Shown piece by piece: positions 54,506 to 62,970 of a DNA stretch of 64,000 bases. Under the pieces are notes generated by a model. The model searched no databases and was not told the origin of the DNA. It worked only from the letters and a program-made list of their open reading frames with translations. Made by a program: the position numbers and the translations under genes. The DNA lies in contig VXMF01000002.1 of the NCBI GenBank assembly GCA_009841225.1, forward strand, positions 253,426-317,425, in the 5' to 3' direction. Within the stretch, counting starts at the first letter, position 1. Each line of letters starts with the position of its first letter. The DNA is from Terriglobia bacterium (GTDB lineage Bacteria > Acidobacteriota > Terriglobia > Bryobacterales > UBA6623).

Positions 54506-54987
54506 TTGCTGGCGTGCCTCTCGCGCCGGAGCCCGATGCAGTGACTCGCCCGCCCCAAGCGCCGAGTTCTGTCAGGAGCTGGCGCTTCTGGAAGATGCCG
54601 GTTCTTGCCGGGTTCGGGTTTTGCGCGCTACAAGTCGGGCTGCTGGTCGCTCGGTTCGGATTCAGCGACAACCTCAACCCGGGACGCCCCCCGGGAGGTT
54701 GGATCGTTGGAATGCTGGCGGGTCTCAGCCTGTTTTTTCTGGCTGGCCTGCTTGCCGCACTGCTTGTCCGCAGGCTGCTGCGCGGGGCGCAGGGCCGCTG
54801 GAGGGTGTGCCTTATCGTTCTGACCGTGGCGGCCACACCATTCGCCCTGCTCGCCAGTCTGGCTGGCGGTCTGCTCGGACCCCCTCTTGTCGTGCTCTAC
54901 GCCACGGTTCCGTACCTGATGTTCGTGGGCATTCCAGTGCTCGGGCACCGACTCTGGCTGTTATTGGAGTCCCGAGCGGCGTCGTGA
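54502..54987 (+). CDS. small multi-pass membrane protein
   Basis: A 161-residue protein with four predicted membrane segments (about residues 33-48, 68-88, 103-122 and 127-146), separated by short basic loops (RRLLRGAQGRWR). The N-terminus is proline-rich and cytoplasmic. It overlaps the acyl-CoA dehydrogenase gene by 4 nt (ATGA). No family recognised; an association with fatty-acid metabolism is only by position. Confidence 0.6.
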   Translation: MIAGVPLAPEPDAVTRPPQAPSSVRSWRFWKMPVLAGFGFCALQVGLLVARFGFSDNLNPGRPPGGWIVGMLAGLSLFFLAGLLAALLVRRLLRGAQGRWRVCLIVLTVAATPFALLASLAGGLLGPPLVVLYATVPYLMFVGIPVLGHRLWLLLESRAAS

Positions 54988-55306
54988 AGACACGCGAGTG
55001 TCGCACCCACTTACCAGAGCATCAGCACGGCTTCCGCGTCGTGATTTGCCAGAGTCGCCGTTGGCTCCCGCACAACCTAGCCGGCTACAACTAGGAACGC
55101 GACGATCCCACAGAGCAGAATTCATCTGTGCGAGCTTGTCACGAGGAGCATGCGAGATGGGCTCGTCGCTCGGTGGCAGCATCAAATTCCGTTCCAACGG
55201 TCTGTACTGGCGGGCCGGGGATGGACGCCGATCCGTCCGCGGCCCCTCGCCCAAGGAACGCTCCAATATGTCGCCTCTGGCTTGGAATTGCAAAATGGGT
55301 TACGAA
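54988..55306. other. spacer ahead of a toxin-antitoxin module
   Basis: No supported gene is seen here. The last ~70 nt become noticeably AT-richer than the surroundings, as is usual for a promoter. Several short frames lack motifs or ribosome-binding sites. It presumably holds the promoter region for the MazE-like/PIN module. Confidence 0.35.
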
Positions 55307-55337
55307 ATGGCATTTATAGTGGTAAGAGTATTGCCAT
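55307..55337. promoter_or_regulatory. inverted repeat across the antitoxin start
   Basis: ATGGCA (55307-55312) and TGCCAT (55332-55337) form a 6-bp inverted repeat with a 19-nt spacer that contains TATAGT (55315-55320), a -10-like box. The right arm covers the antitoxin ATG. Antitoxins of this fold usually bind such repeats and repress their own promoter; the role here is inference. Confidence 0.45.
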
Positions 55338-55599
55338 GAAATCTACCATTGATGCAGCGGGAAGGGTCGTCATCCCGAAGCCGATTCGTGTCGCAGCGCG
55401 TCTCGAGCCCGGCACGAGACTCCAGTTCCGCGTGACGTCCGCCGGAGTATTGGAGATCGAGCCCGAGCTGCTTGAGGTCGAAATCCGAAAGGAAGGTCGC
55501 CTGACCGTGGCACAGCCAACAGAAAGGCTGTCCGTGCTGAAACAGGCTCAAGTGGACAGCACGCTTGCGGATCTTCGCGCCGATACCGAGAGTCGTTAA
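55336..55599 (+). CDS. AbrB/MazE-type antitoxin
   Basis: An 87-residue protein with the swapped-hairpin AbrB start KSTIDAAGRVVIPKPIRVAA, LEPGTRLQFRVTSAGVLEIEP, then a toxin-binding tail (RLTVAQPTERL). This is the VapB/MazE class that pairs with PIN toxins. The stop codon overlaps the ATG of the following toxin by one nucleotide. ATG 55336 starts the fold; longer upstream frames are not supported. Confidence 0.85.
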   Translation: MKSTIDAAGRVVIPKPIRVAARLEPGTRLQFRVTSAGVLEIEPELLEVEIRKEGRLTVAQPTERLSVLKQAQVDSTLADLRADTESR

Positions 55600-56030
55600 T
55601 GAGCCGCTTTCTTTGCGACACCAGCTGCTTGGTCGCCGCTGTGTGCGGATGGCACGAGCACCACATGCGCACAGTCGTCGAACTGGAAGAGCGGGCCCAT
55701 AACGGCGACGAGCTAGTCATAGCGAGCCATTCGTTAGCCGAAACCTACGCTGTTCTGACCCGATTGCCCTCCCCACATCGGCTTACACCTGCAACTGCGA
55801 TAGCGCTCCTCGAAGCGAACTGGCGGTCGGCAGATGTGATTCACCTGACCGCGGAAGAGACGTGGCGCGCTCTCAGGAAGGCCAGCAGGCTGGGCGCGGC
55901 GGGAGGCCAGTGTTACGACGCTGTCATTGCAAGCTGCGCGGAGAAAGCCGCTGCATCAACCTTGGTGACTTGGAACGTTAGGCACTTTTCGCGGTTCTCA
56001 AATGGACTGCGGGCGGCTGGGCCGCGATGA
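55599..56030 (+). CDS. VapC-type PIN-domain toxin
   Basis: A 143-residue PIN-domain RNase. The acidic catalytic set is complete: Asp7 (FLCDTSCLVAA), Glu near 48 (SLAETYAVLTR), Asp near 107 (GGQCYDAVIAS) and an Asn in TWNVRHFSRF at the place of the last acidic residue. Known members cut tRNA or rRNA. It is controlled by the AbrB-like antitoxin directly upstream. It points toward a second toxin module 180 bp away on the opposite strand. Confidence 0.87.
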   Translation: MSRFLCDTSCLVAAVCGWHEHHMRTVVELEERAHNGDELVIASHSLAETYAVLTRLPSPHRLTPATAIALLEANWRSADVIHLTAEETWRALRKASRLGAAGGQCYDAVIASCAEKAAASTLVTWNVRHFSRFSNGLRAAGPR

Positions 56031-56210
56031 AGGAGCGGCCCGTTCGGCACCGGCCGCTTGACGGCGGCGTCAGAACGCCGGTGGGAGCACGCGCTCGGCC
56101 CGACCGGGCGCGCAGAAAAACGAGAAGTCGCAGCCTGCGGATTCCAGCGAGAACAAACACCCGATCCGAAGAGAAACGAGCGCTCGTGCAGCAATGCCGG
56201 CTGGAGTCAA

Positions 56211-56660
56211 CTACTGAGGCGCGGTCCCGGCGACAGATTGATGCACCACGGTTTCAGGAAGTCCGGACTGAGGCGTGATGATGTCGCACAGGGGGCCAGG
56301 AGCACGGCCTAGCCTCATGTCTAGCGTCAGGAGCGGACAGTGGAGCCGCTCAGCAAGCGCAACGTACCAAGCGTCATGACTCGTGAGATTACCTCGCAGT
56401 TCCCAAATCCGTTGCGCCAAGGGCTTGAAGCGGCAGAGCTCTAGATCGAGCAGCATCAAGCTATGGAATTTGGATGCCGCTTGCTCCTGCGAGATCAAGC
56501 CGGCTTGTGCCATCCGGCGGAGGGCGTTACAGACCTCGACCAACACATGATCCGGTGCCATTATCTGGCACGTAGACATGAAGGTCCGTGCCCAGTGTCC
56601 AGCGCTGTCCTCATCAACAAGGCTGGCAACCAAGACTGAGGAATCCACCACGGCCCTCAT
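56211..56660 (-). CDS. second VapC-type PIN-domain toxin
   Basis: A 149-residue PIN toxin from ATG 56660, which overlaps the antitoxin stop by 4 nt (ATGA). Catalytic residues: Asp in MRAVVDSSVLVASLVDED, Glu in LVEVCNALRRMAQAG, Asp in LTSHDAWYVALAERL and Asp in LLTLDMRLGRAPG. Longer upstream frames run into the antitoxin gene and are not used. Convergent to the first VapC, with about 180 bp between. Confidence 0.87.
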   Translation of the reverse strand: MRAVVDSSVLVASLVDEDSAGHWARTFMSTCQIMAPDHVLVEVCNALRRMAQAGLISQEQAASKFHSLMLLDLELCRFKPLAQRIWELRGNLTSHDAWYVALAERLHCPLLTLDMRLGRAPGPLCDIITPQSGLPETVVHQSVAGTAPQ

Positions 56661-56893
56661 TCCGAGTCTCTGCCGAGGTACTTCAGAATATCGCGTACGG
56701 ACACGTTCGTGCCGGAATTCTTCAAGCGCTCTGCGGCTTCGCGCATGAGTTCGGCATTGGTCGGCGTGTCCGCGATTTGCTTCAACCGGCGGAGAAGGAA
56801 AGTTTGCATCGACTGTCCTTCGGCCTCGGCTTTCGACTTGAGCGCATCCCGGACATCTCCCGGAACGTTCCTGATAGTGATCTGAACCACCAT
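56657..56893 (-). CDS. FitA/VapB-type ribbon-helix-helix antitoxin
   Basis: A 78-residue protein from ATG 56893: MVVQITIRNVPGDVRDALKSKA, EGQSMQTFLLRRLKQIAD, and an extended toxin-binding tail (NAELMREAAERLKNSG). The first block is the beta-strand and helix of an RHH DNA-binding fold. It precedes the minus-strand VapC with a 4-nt overlap. This antitoxin class differs from the AbrB-type used by the convergent module. Confidence 0.84.
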   Translation of the reverse strand: MVVQITIRNVPGDVRDALKSKAEAEGQSMQTFLLRRLKQIADTPTNAELMREAAERLKNSGTNVSVRDILKYLGRDSE

Positions 56894-57002
56894 GAATCCA
56901 TGGTGACACACGTGCTGCCACTCGAACTGCACGACCGACAGTCGGCCCGCCTTGGCGACGCCCGCTGGCGTGGAGAATTCTGCCGCCTGCTGCGCGGCAA
57001 CC

Positions 57003-58730
57003 TCAGAACGCCAGCGGCAGCGCGCGTTCGGCCCGTCCCGTACCGCGCAAGAACGAGAAGTCGCAGCCCTCGTCTGCCTGCAATACGGATTCGAGGAAGA
57101 GTTTTCCGTAGCCTCGGTCGTAATGCTGGTCGCGAGCTACCCAGGCACTCTTGCGTCGCTGCATTTCCTCGTCGTCAATCAGCAGGTCAAGCCGACGGCC
57201 GGCCGCGTCCAAGCGTATCTCGTCACCAGTGCGCACAAGAGACAAGGGACCTCCGACGGCAGACTCGGGAGCGATGTGGAGCACGACCGTGCCGTAGCTC
57301 GTACCGCTCATGCGCGCGTCCGAGATGCGGACCATGTCGCTGACCCCTTGCTTGAGCAACTTGGCAGGAATCGACAAGTTGCCGTATTCCGGCATACCCG
57401 GGCCGCCGATCGGACCGGCGTTCTTGAGCACGAGGACGGAATTGGCATCCACATCTAGATCCGGAGAGTCGATCCGCTCCATGAAGTCCGCGTGGTCTTC
57501 GAACACCAGCGCCCTGCCCGTGTGCTGCAACAGCTTCGCAGACGCCGCGCTCGTCTTGAGCACTGCGCCGCGCGGGCAAAGGTTGCCTTTGAGGATGATG
57601 GTGCCTCCCTCGGGCTGCAGGGCCTGCTCCCTAGGCAGGATCACCTTGCGGTTGTGGCAGGCGGTTCCCCTGACGTTCTCGGCCACGGTCTGGCCCGTCA
57701 CGGTCAGGCAATGGCCGTGCAGCTGATCGAGCAGGTCATTCATCACGACGGGGATCCCCCCGGCGTAGAACATGTCCTCCATGAGGTGCTTGCCGGAGGG
57801 CTGAACGTTGGCGACTACCGCCGTCTCGCGAGAGAGCTCGTCGAAGCGCTCCAACGGAAAATCGATCCCCAAGCGGCCTGCCAGCGCCTTGAGGTGAATG
57901 ATCGCGTTCGTGGAGCCTCCGATCGCCATGTCCACGCGCACAGCGTTCTCCAGCGCCTCGCGGGTAATGATGTTCGACGGGCGGAGATCCTCGCGCACCA
58001 TTTCGACAATGCGCTCCCCGCTGCGGTGAGCGATCTCGAAGCGACGCGAATCCGCGGCAGGGATGTTCGCGCAGCCCGTCAGCGTCATCCCGAGCGCTTC
58101 GGTCAGGCTGGTCATGGTCGAAGCCGTGCCCATGACCATGCAGTGCCCTGACGAGCGGGACATGGCGCATTCCATCTCGCACCAATCCTCTTCGCTGATC
58201 CGCCCGGCGCGCAGCTCGTCCCAGTAGTGCCAGACATCGGTGCCGGAACCGATCTCCTTGTTGCGCCAAATACCCTTGAGCATCGGGCCGCCGGTCACAA
58301 AAATCGAAGGCAGGTTGGCACTCGCAGCACCCATCAGTTGCGCGGGCGTGGTCTTGTCGCAGCCGCAAAGCAGCACGACCCCGTCCATGGGGTTGGCACG
58401 AATCGATTCCTCTACGTCCATCGCCATCAGGTTGCGGAACATCATGCTGGACGGGCGCATGAACGGCTCCCCGAGCGAGATCGTCGGGAACTCGAGCGGG
58501 AACCCGCCCGCCGACCACACACCCCGCTTGACGGCTTCGGCCACCTGGCGCAGGTGGGCGTTGCAGTTGGTCAGCTCGGACCAAGAGTTGCAGATCCCGA
58601 TCACGGGCTTGCCCGAGAACACGCTTCCGGGAAAGCCTTCCGAGCGCAGCCAAGAACGATGCAGGAACCCCAGCTTGTCCTTGCGGCCAAACCATTCCTG
58701 CGAGCGCAGTTTCGAAGATTCGTCGGACAT
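57003..58730 (-). CDS. IlvD/Edd-family dehydratase, pentonate-dehydratase-like
   Basis: A 575-residue Fe-S dehydratase. The start SKLRSQEWFGRKDKLGFLHRSW is typical of L-arabinonate/D-xylonate (pentonate) dehydratases rather than of dihydroxy-acid dehydratase. Cluster cysteines: GICNSWSELTNCNAH, LCGCDKTTPAQLMGA and SGHCMVMGTAST. Substrate-side blocks: GGSTNAIIHLKALAGR, EGGTIILKGNLCPRGAVLK, RMSGTSYGTVVLHIAPE. It converts a sugar acid to a 2-keto-3-deoxy acid. Which sugar acid is unclear. A branched-chain amino acid role is possible but less likely. TATAAT lies 9 nt upstream of ATG 58730. Confidence 0.88.
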   Translation of the reverse strand: MSDESSKLRSQEWFGRKDKLGFLHRSWLRSEGFPGSVFSGKPVIGICNSWSELTNCNAHLRQVAEAVKRGVWSAGGFPLEFPTISLGEPFMRPSSMMFRNLMAMDVEESIRANPMDGVVLLCGCDKTTPAQLMGAASANLPSIFVTGGPMLKGIWRNKEIGSGTDVWHYWDELRAGRISEEDWCEMECAMSRSSGHCMVMGTASTMTSLTEALGMTLTGCANIPAADSRRFEIAHRSGERIVEMVREDLRPSNIITREALENAVRVDMAIGGSTNAIIHLKALAGRLGIDFPLERFDELSRETAVVANVQPSGKHLMEDMFYAGGIPVVMNDLLDQLHGHCLTVTGQTVAENVRGTACHNRKVILPREQALQPEGGTIILKGNLCPRGAVLKTSAASAKLLQHTGRALVFEDHADFMERIDSPDLDVDANSVLVLKNAGPIGGPGMPEYGNLSIPAKLLKQGVSDMVRISDARMSGTSYGTVVLHIAPESAVGGPLSLVRTGDEIRLDAAGRRLDLLIDDEEMQRRKSAWVARDQHYDRGYGKLFLESVLQADEGCDFSFLRGTGRAERALPLAF

Positions 58731-58739
58731 GTGCGAGAC

Positions 58740-58745
58740 ATTATA
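58740..58745 (-). promoter_or_regulatory. TATAAT box 9 nt before the dehydratase start
   Basis: A perfect -10 consensus on the minus strand. The message would begin at or within a few nt of the ATG at 58730. No good -35 is seen. Confidence 0.45.
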
Positions 58746-58854
58746 GGCCCACGCTGATTGCGCTCTGGACGGTCCAAGCGACGCCGCTAGCCGGAGTGAG
58801 TTTGCCATCCGTTGCGAGGCTGACTATAGTGGTTGCGAACACGGAGGCCACACA

Positions 58855-59829
58855 ATGCCACTCGACTTGACTCGACGCCACTTTCTGGGCGGTGCCGCTG
58901 CCCTAGGTGCTGCTGGCCAAGCCGCGCCAGGCAAGGGCACGCTGCCCTCTAGGCCGCTTGGGCGCACGGGCGCCACGCCCTCGATCCTGGCCATGGGCTG
59001 CGGCAGCCGGCTCGCGATGTACGAAGAGGAAGACAAGGCCGTGGAGGCGCTCAATCTCGCACTCGACTTGGGTGTGACATACCTGGACACGGCGCAATCG
59101 TATGGCGGCGGCAATAGCGAGAGCTGGGTTGGCAAGGTGATGGCCGAGCGTCGCAAAGAGGTATTCCTAGCGACAAAAATCGGTCTCCGCGACTACGACG
59201 AGGCGATGCGCCGAACCGAGGAGAGCCTGAAGCGCTTGCAAACCGACCAGATCGACCTGATCCACATTCACAGCCTGCGCGGCCAAGAGGATCTGGCCGC
59301 GATCGAGGCCGGATCACTGAGGGCATTGATGCAGTTGCGGGACCAGAAGGTGTGCCGCTTCGCCGGCATCACCAGCCACAGCTATCCGGACGTGCTGGCC
59401 ACGGCGCTGGAACGGCATGACTTTGACTGCGTCCAGATGGCACTCAACGCCGCGAAGCAGGGGCGCAGCGAGAACGCCCGGAACCCTGTGGACCATTTGC
59501 CCGCAGACAGCTTCGAGGCAGTGGCGTTGCCGGTCGCGTTGCGCAAGCGAATGGGCGTCCTAGCCATGAAAGTTACCGGCCAAGAAGCGTTGGTAGGCAG
59601 CGGCCACGGCAAGTCTGGCGTCGGCCGCCTTCTGCAATACGCCCTTTCGCTACCCATCACATCAGCGGTCGTGGGCATGCCCACGCTGGAATACCTGCGG
59701 GAGGATGTAGGCTTCGCTGCGAAGTTCCAACCGATGGCCCGGGCGGATATGGACCGTTTCTCCGAGGAGCTGGCCGGCGCGAACAAGCAGGCCATGGACC
59801 ACCGCTTCCATTGCCACGTGGACGCGTAG
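58855..59829 (+). CDS. aldo/keto reductase with Tat signal
   Basis: A 324-residue AKR-fold oxidoreductase. Catalytic tetrad: Asp and Tyr in TYLDTAQSYGGGNSES, Lys in FLATKIGLRD and His in LIHIHSLRGQ. A twin-arginine signal (LTRRHFLGGAAALGAAG) precedes the barrel, so export of the folded, cofactor-loaded enzyme is predicted. GGAGG is 7 nt upstream of the ATG. Such Tat-tagged AKRs are frequent in Acidobacteria and Planctomycetes; substrate unknown. It is divergent from the sugar-acid dehydratase, which hints at shared sugar metabolism. Confidence 0.9.
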   Translation: MPLDLTRRHFLGGAAALGAAGQAAPGKGTLPSRPLGRTGATPSILAMGCGSRLAMYEEEDKAVEALNLALDLGVTYLDTAQSYGGGNSESWVGKVMAERRKEVFLATKIGLRDYDEAMRRTEESLKRLQTDQIDLIHIHSLRGQEDLAAIEAGSLRALMQLRDQKVCRFAGITSHSYPDVLATALERHDFDCVQMALNAAKQGRSENARNPVDHLPADSFEAVALPVALRKRMGVLAMKVTGQEALVGSGHGKSGVGRLLQYALSLPITSAVVGMPTLEYLREDVGFAAKFQPMARADMDRFSEELAGANKQAMDHRFHCHVDA

Positions 59830-59877
59830 GCGTCTTAAGGCTCGGTACCGATCCGCACGCCTGGCTCGTCGCGAGCG

Positions 59878-60891
59878 CTACCCGCCAAGGCTGATCATTT
59901 CCAGCTTGCGAACAGCCTCAGGCCGATATCCCTGATCCGATGAGATCGCCGCCAGGCGCTCTTCGGAATAGCGGTCCGTGCGGTGACTCCAAATCGCTCG
60001 GACGGCTGCGCTGAGTTCCTCGTCGCTGCAGCCAGATCGCAGCAGCGACTTCAAGTCATGCCCGCCGGCAGAGAACAGGCAGGTCACCAAGCGCCCATCG
60101 GCTGTCAAGCGCGCCCGCGTGCACGCACCGCAGAACGGCTCGGTGACAGACGCGATGACGCCGAAGACTCCGCTGCCATCCAAGAAGCGATAGCGCTCCG
60201 AAGGGGCGCTGCCGCGCGGGCCGCTTAGAGGCTCGAACGGGTACTTCTTCCCAACACGCTCCAAGATCTCGGCCTTGCTGACGAGCTTTTCGGACGTCCA
60301 TTGGTTGACGTTGCCGACATCCATGTACTCGATGAAGCGCAGATCGAGCCCGCGCGATCTGGCGTAGTCGACCAAGTCTAGGACTTCGTCGTCGTTCACG
60401 CCGCGCTCAATCACCGCGTTGAGCTTGACCGGGGTCAGGCCCGTCTCGATGGCGGCGGAGAGGCCCGCCAGCACTGCCGCCAGGTCGCCCCGCTGTGCCA
60501 TGCGCGCAAAGGTCGTGGGGTCGAGCGAGTCGAGGCTGACCGTAAGCCGATGCAGGCCGGCCCGCTTGAGCCGATCGGCCTTGTTCGCGAGCAGCGATGC
60601 GTTGGTAGTCAGGCAGATGTCTTCGATGCCGTCAACGCGCGCCAGCATCTCCACCAAGTCTTCTAGGTCCGCTCGCAGCAGCGGTTCTCCGCCGGTGATG
60701 CGCAGCTTCCGCACGCCCAAGCGGGCGAAGACTCCCGCTAATCGTCCGATCTCTTCGTAGCTGAGGATCTGATCGCGGGAGATCCAGTCGTACTGGTCCA
60801 GCGGCATGCAATACGTGCATCGGAAGTTGCAGCGGTCCGTGACAGAAATCCGCAGATCTTCCAAGGCGCGTTCATGCTTGTCGACCAACAT
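59878..60891 (-). CDS. moaA: GTP 3',8-cyclase (molybdenum cofactor synthesis)
   Basis: A 337-residue radical-SAM enzyme, first step of molybdopterin synthesis. The N-terminal cluster motif is SVTDRCNFRCTYCMP (three Cys); the C-terminal cluster uses FCGACTRARLTADGRLVTCLF. The chain ends in ISLGG, the C-terminal Gly-Gly that is required in known MoaA. ATG 60891 begins just before the conserved region; upstream in-frame starts encode unrelated sequence. No other moa genes are nearby. Confidence 0.96.
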   Translation of the reverse strand: MLVDKHERALEDLRISVTDRCNFRCTYCMPLDQYDWISRDQILSYEEIGRLAGVFARLGVRKLRITGGEPLLRADLEDLVEMLARVDGIEDICLTTNASLLANKADRLKRAGLHRLTVSLDSLDPTTFARMAQRGDLAAVLAGLSAAIETGLTPVKLNAVIERGVNDDEVLDLVDYARSRGLDLRFIEYMDVGNVNQWTSEKLVSKAEILERVGKKYPFEPLSGPRGSAPSERYRFLDGSGVFGVIASVTEPFCGACTRARLTADGRLVTCLFSAGGHDLKSLLRSGCSDEELSAAVRAIWSHRTDRYSEERLAAISSDQGYRPEAVRKLEMISLGG

Positions 60892-61100
60892 GCGTGGGTT
60901 TCGGTACTGCCATTGTACCGGGAGCCTCGTGCGCGAGGCCCGGGCCGGCGGGTGAAACGGGGCTAGGAGCGGCGCGACGGACCGTCCTCCGGAGCGGGTC
61001 CGAGCGGCGCTCGAACCCAATGTGGCCAACGCTATGGCACGGTGCGGGCTAGGTCACGATTCTTGCGGCTCCCGGCAGGGCGGTATCATGAAAGGGCGCG

Positions 61101-61421
61101 ATGATCGAAGTCACGCCCAACGCAACGCGGAAGATCCGCGGGATGCTGGATTCGGACAATCCTGGCGGGCTGCTACGTCTCGGAGTCATCGGTGGCGGCT
61201 GCTCGGGCTTGCAGTACAAGTTCAAGTTCGAGCGCTCGGCGCGGCCTACCGACACAGTGTTTGCTGTGGATGACGTCGAGCTGTGCGTAGACCCGAAGAG
61301 CTTCCAATACCTTGACGGAATGACGCTCGACTACGTCGAGACAGTGCTGGAACAACGCTTCCTGTTCAAGAACCCGAACGCCGACAAGAGTTGTGGCTGC
61401 GGAAAGTCCTTCCAGGTCTGA
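61101..61421 (+). CDS. erpA: A-type iron-sulfur carrier (ErpA/IscA-like)
   Basis: A 106-residue A-type carrier with three conserved cysteines: one in GVIGGGCSGLQYKF and two in the C-terminal KSCGCGKSF. It passes Fe-S clusters to target enzymes. GAAAGGG precedes the start. It lies 15 nt before nadA, a 4Fe-4S enzyme, and next to moaA, also Fe-S; shared cluster supply makes sense. Exact paralogue (ErpA versus IscA or SufA) cannot be settled by eye. Confidence 0.9.
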   Translation: MIEVTPNATRKIRGMLDSDNPGGLLRLGVIGGGCSGLQYKFKFERSARPTDTVFAVDDVELCVDPKSFQYLDGMTLDYVETVLEQRFLFKNPNADKSCGCGKSFQV

Positions 61422-61436
61422 AGCAGAGACTCGCCC

Positions 61437-62492
61437 ATGGAACGCCTGCCCTACAGCGAGTGGTACGACGCCTTTAACCGCTTTGCGGGCGATCTCTACC
61501 CGGGGCGCTATACGCGGGAATACACCGCGAGCCTGGTGTCCGCGGCGCAACAGATCAGCGAGTTGGCCGAGAGCAAGCAATCCCTGATCGTCGCCCACAA
61601 CTACCAGTTCCCCGAACTGCAGGAGGTCGCGGCCGAGGTCGGCGACTCGCTGGGGCTGAGTCGCTACGTGGCCGCACAAACCTCTCCGCGGGTGGATTTC
61701 TGCGGAGTCTGGTTCATGGGCGAGACTGCCAAGACGATCGTCGGCGAGCGATCGAAGGTCTACATGCCCGACAAGCCCGGCTGCTCACTGGTGGAGTCGA
61801 TCGACCATGCTCGCGTGCGGGCCTGGAAGCAGAAGTTCGCGGATGGCATCGTGATCTCTTACGTCAACACCGACGCTGCGACCAAGGCGCTCAGCGACTA
61901 CATCTGCACTTCGCGAAACGCGGCCCAGGTGCTGGATCACGCCGCGGGCCAGAATCCGGGCCGCCGGATCCTGTTCTTGCCCGACAAGTTCCTCGGCTCT
62001 GTCTCGATTGCCCAGAGCAACGTCGTCGACCCCTCGTTGGTCGATCTGTACGACGGCTGCTGCCACGTGCATGCCAAGATCGGCGAAAGCGCCCTCGAAG
62101 AGGCGTTCGAGCGCCACCCCGAGGCGGAATTGCTCATCCATCCGGAGTGCGGCTGCGCGTCGCACTGCATGTCGAGAGTCATGCAGGGCAACTCCCCCTA
62201 TCAGAAGGCGTTCTTCCTCTCCACGGAAGGGATGATCCGCCACGCCGAGCTGTCCCAGGCCAATGAGTTCATCGTTGGCACCGAGATGGGCATGGTGTAC
62301 CGCCTGCGGCGCCAGATCCCCGGCAAGATCTTCCACCCCGTCAGTGCCGATGCAGTGTGCGAGTACATGAAGATGAACACACTGGAGAAGCTGCTCGACT
62401 CCTTGGAGCGGGACCAGGTCGAGGTCACCGTCGAAGCTGAGACGGCCCGCAAAGCCCAGTTGGCGATCGACCGCATGCTGAGCATCCAGTAG
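61437..62492 (+). CDS. nadA: quinolinate synthase
   Basis: A 351-residue 4Fe-4S enzyme making quinolinate from iminoaspartate and dihydroxyacetone phosphate in NAD synthesis. Blocks: LIVAHNYQFPELQEVA, VDFCGVWFMGETAKTI (first cluster Cys), YVNTDAATKALSDYICTSRNA (second Cys region), LFLPDKFLG, LIHPECGCASHCM (third Cys region) and FIVGTEMGMVYRLR. Start follows erpA by 15 nt; the two are likely co-transcribed. nadB and nadC are not in the window. Confidence 0.95.
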   Translation: MERLPYSEWYDAFNRFAGDLYPGRYTREYTASLVSAAQQISELAESKQSLIVAHNYQFPELQEVAAEVGDSLGLSRYVAAQTSPRVDFCGVWFMGETAKTIVGERSKVYMPDKPGCSLVESIDHARVRAWKQKFADGIVISYVNTDAATKALSDYICTSRNAAQVLDHAAGQNPGRRILFLPDKFLGSVSIAQSNVVDPSLVDLYDGCCHVHAKIGESALEEAFERHPEAELLIHPECGCASHCMSRVMQGNSPYQKAFFLSTEGMIRHAELSQANEFIVGTEMGMVYRLRRQIPGKIFHPVSADAVCEYMKMNTLEKLLDSLERDQVEVTVEAETARKAQLAIDRMLSIQ

Positions 62493-62593
62493 CTTCCGGA
62501 CAGACCTCCAGCGCAAGCGGCTTATCCGGGGACTAACGGAACGCCGCACACACCCTCCAACGTGCTGTGCGACACTCACTCTGGAGCGTTCGC

Positions 62594-62959
62594 ATGCCGT
62601 TCAAGACCCTCGCGCTGACAATCCTTGCAAGCCTGACCCTGGCGGGTTCGCTGCTCGCTCAGGGCCGGACTCCCCTCCGGGTGACGCTTGACGACAGGCT
62701 GGCCGCTATAGAAGACCGCCTCGCAGCCATCGAGGATCGCTTCGCGACTCACGAGGAGGGTCACAGGCGCGAGCAGGAAAAGGACCGGCTCACATTGGAA
62801 TCCGAGGCCAAGCTGGACCGCTTGGAAGTCAGGGTGATCCAGTTGGAGACGCGGCCCACGGACTGCGACTGCGGCGACATCGGCACCCGAGCGCTGCTCG
62901 AGCGCATCGTCTCGCTCGAACGGCAGGTCGCTCGCCTCCGCTCCGCGCGGAATCGCTAG
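62594..62959 (+). CDS. small secreted coiled-coil protein
   Basis: A 121-residue protein with a signal peptide (MPFKTLALTILASLTLAGSLLAQ), then a short repeat DDRLAAIEDRLAAIEDRFA (three ~7-residue units) that begins a coiled coil. A CDCGD sits near residue 98. Likely a periplasmic, oligomeric protein, perhaps envelope-associated. Family not recognised. It is 12 nt upstream of the PhoD-like gene on the same strand. Confidence 0.6.
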   Translation: MPFKTLALTILASLTLAGSLLAQGRTPLRVTLDDRLAAIEDRLAAIEDRFATHEEGHRREQEKDRLTLESEAKLDRLEVRVIQLETRPTDCDCGDIGTRALLERIVSLERQVARLRSARNR

Positions 62960-62970
62960 AATACAGGACC

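Noticed and set aside
57003..58730. Calling the dehydratase IlvD of branched-chain amino acid synthesis.
   Set aside because: The N-terminal signature fits pentonate dehydratases better, so only the IlvD/Edd family is claimed.
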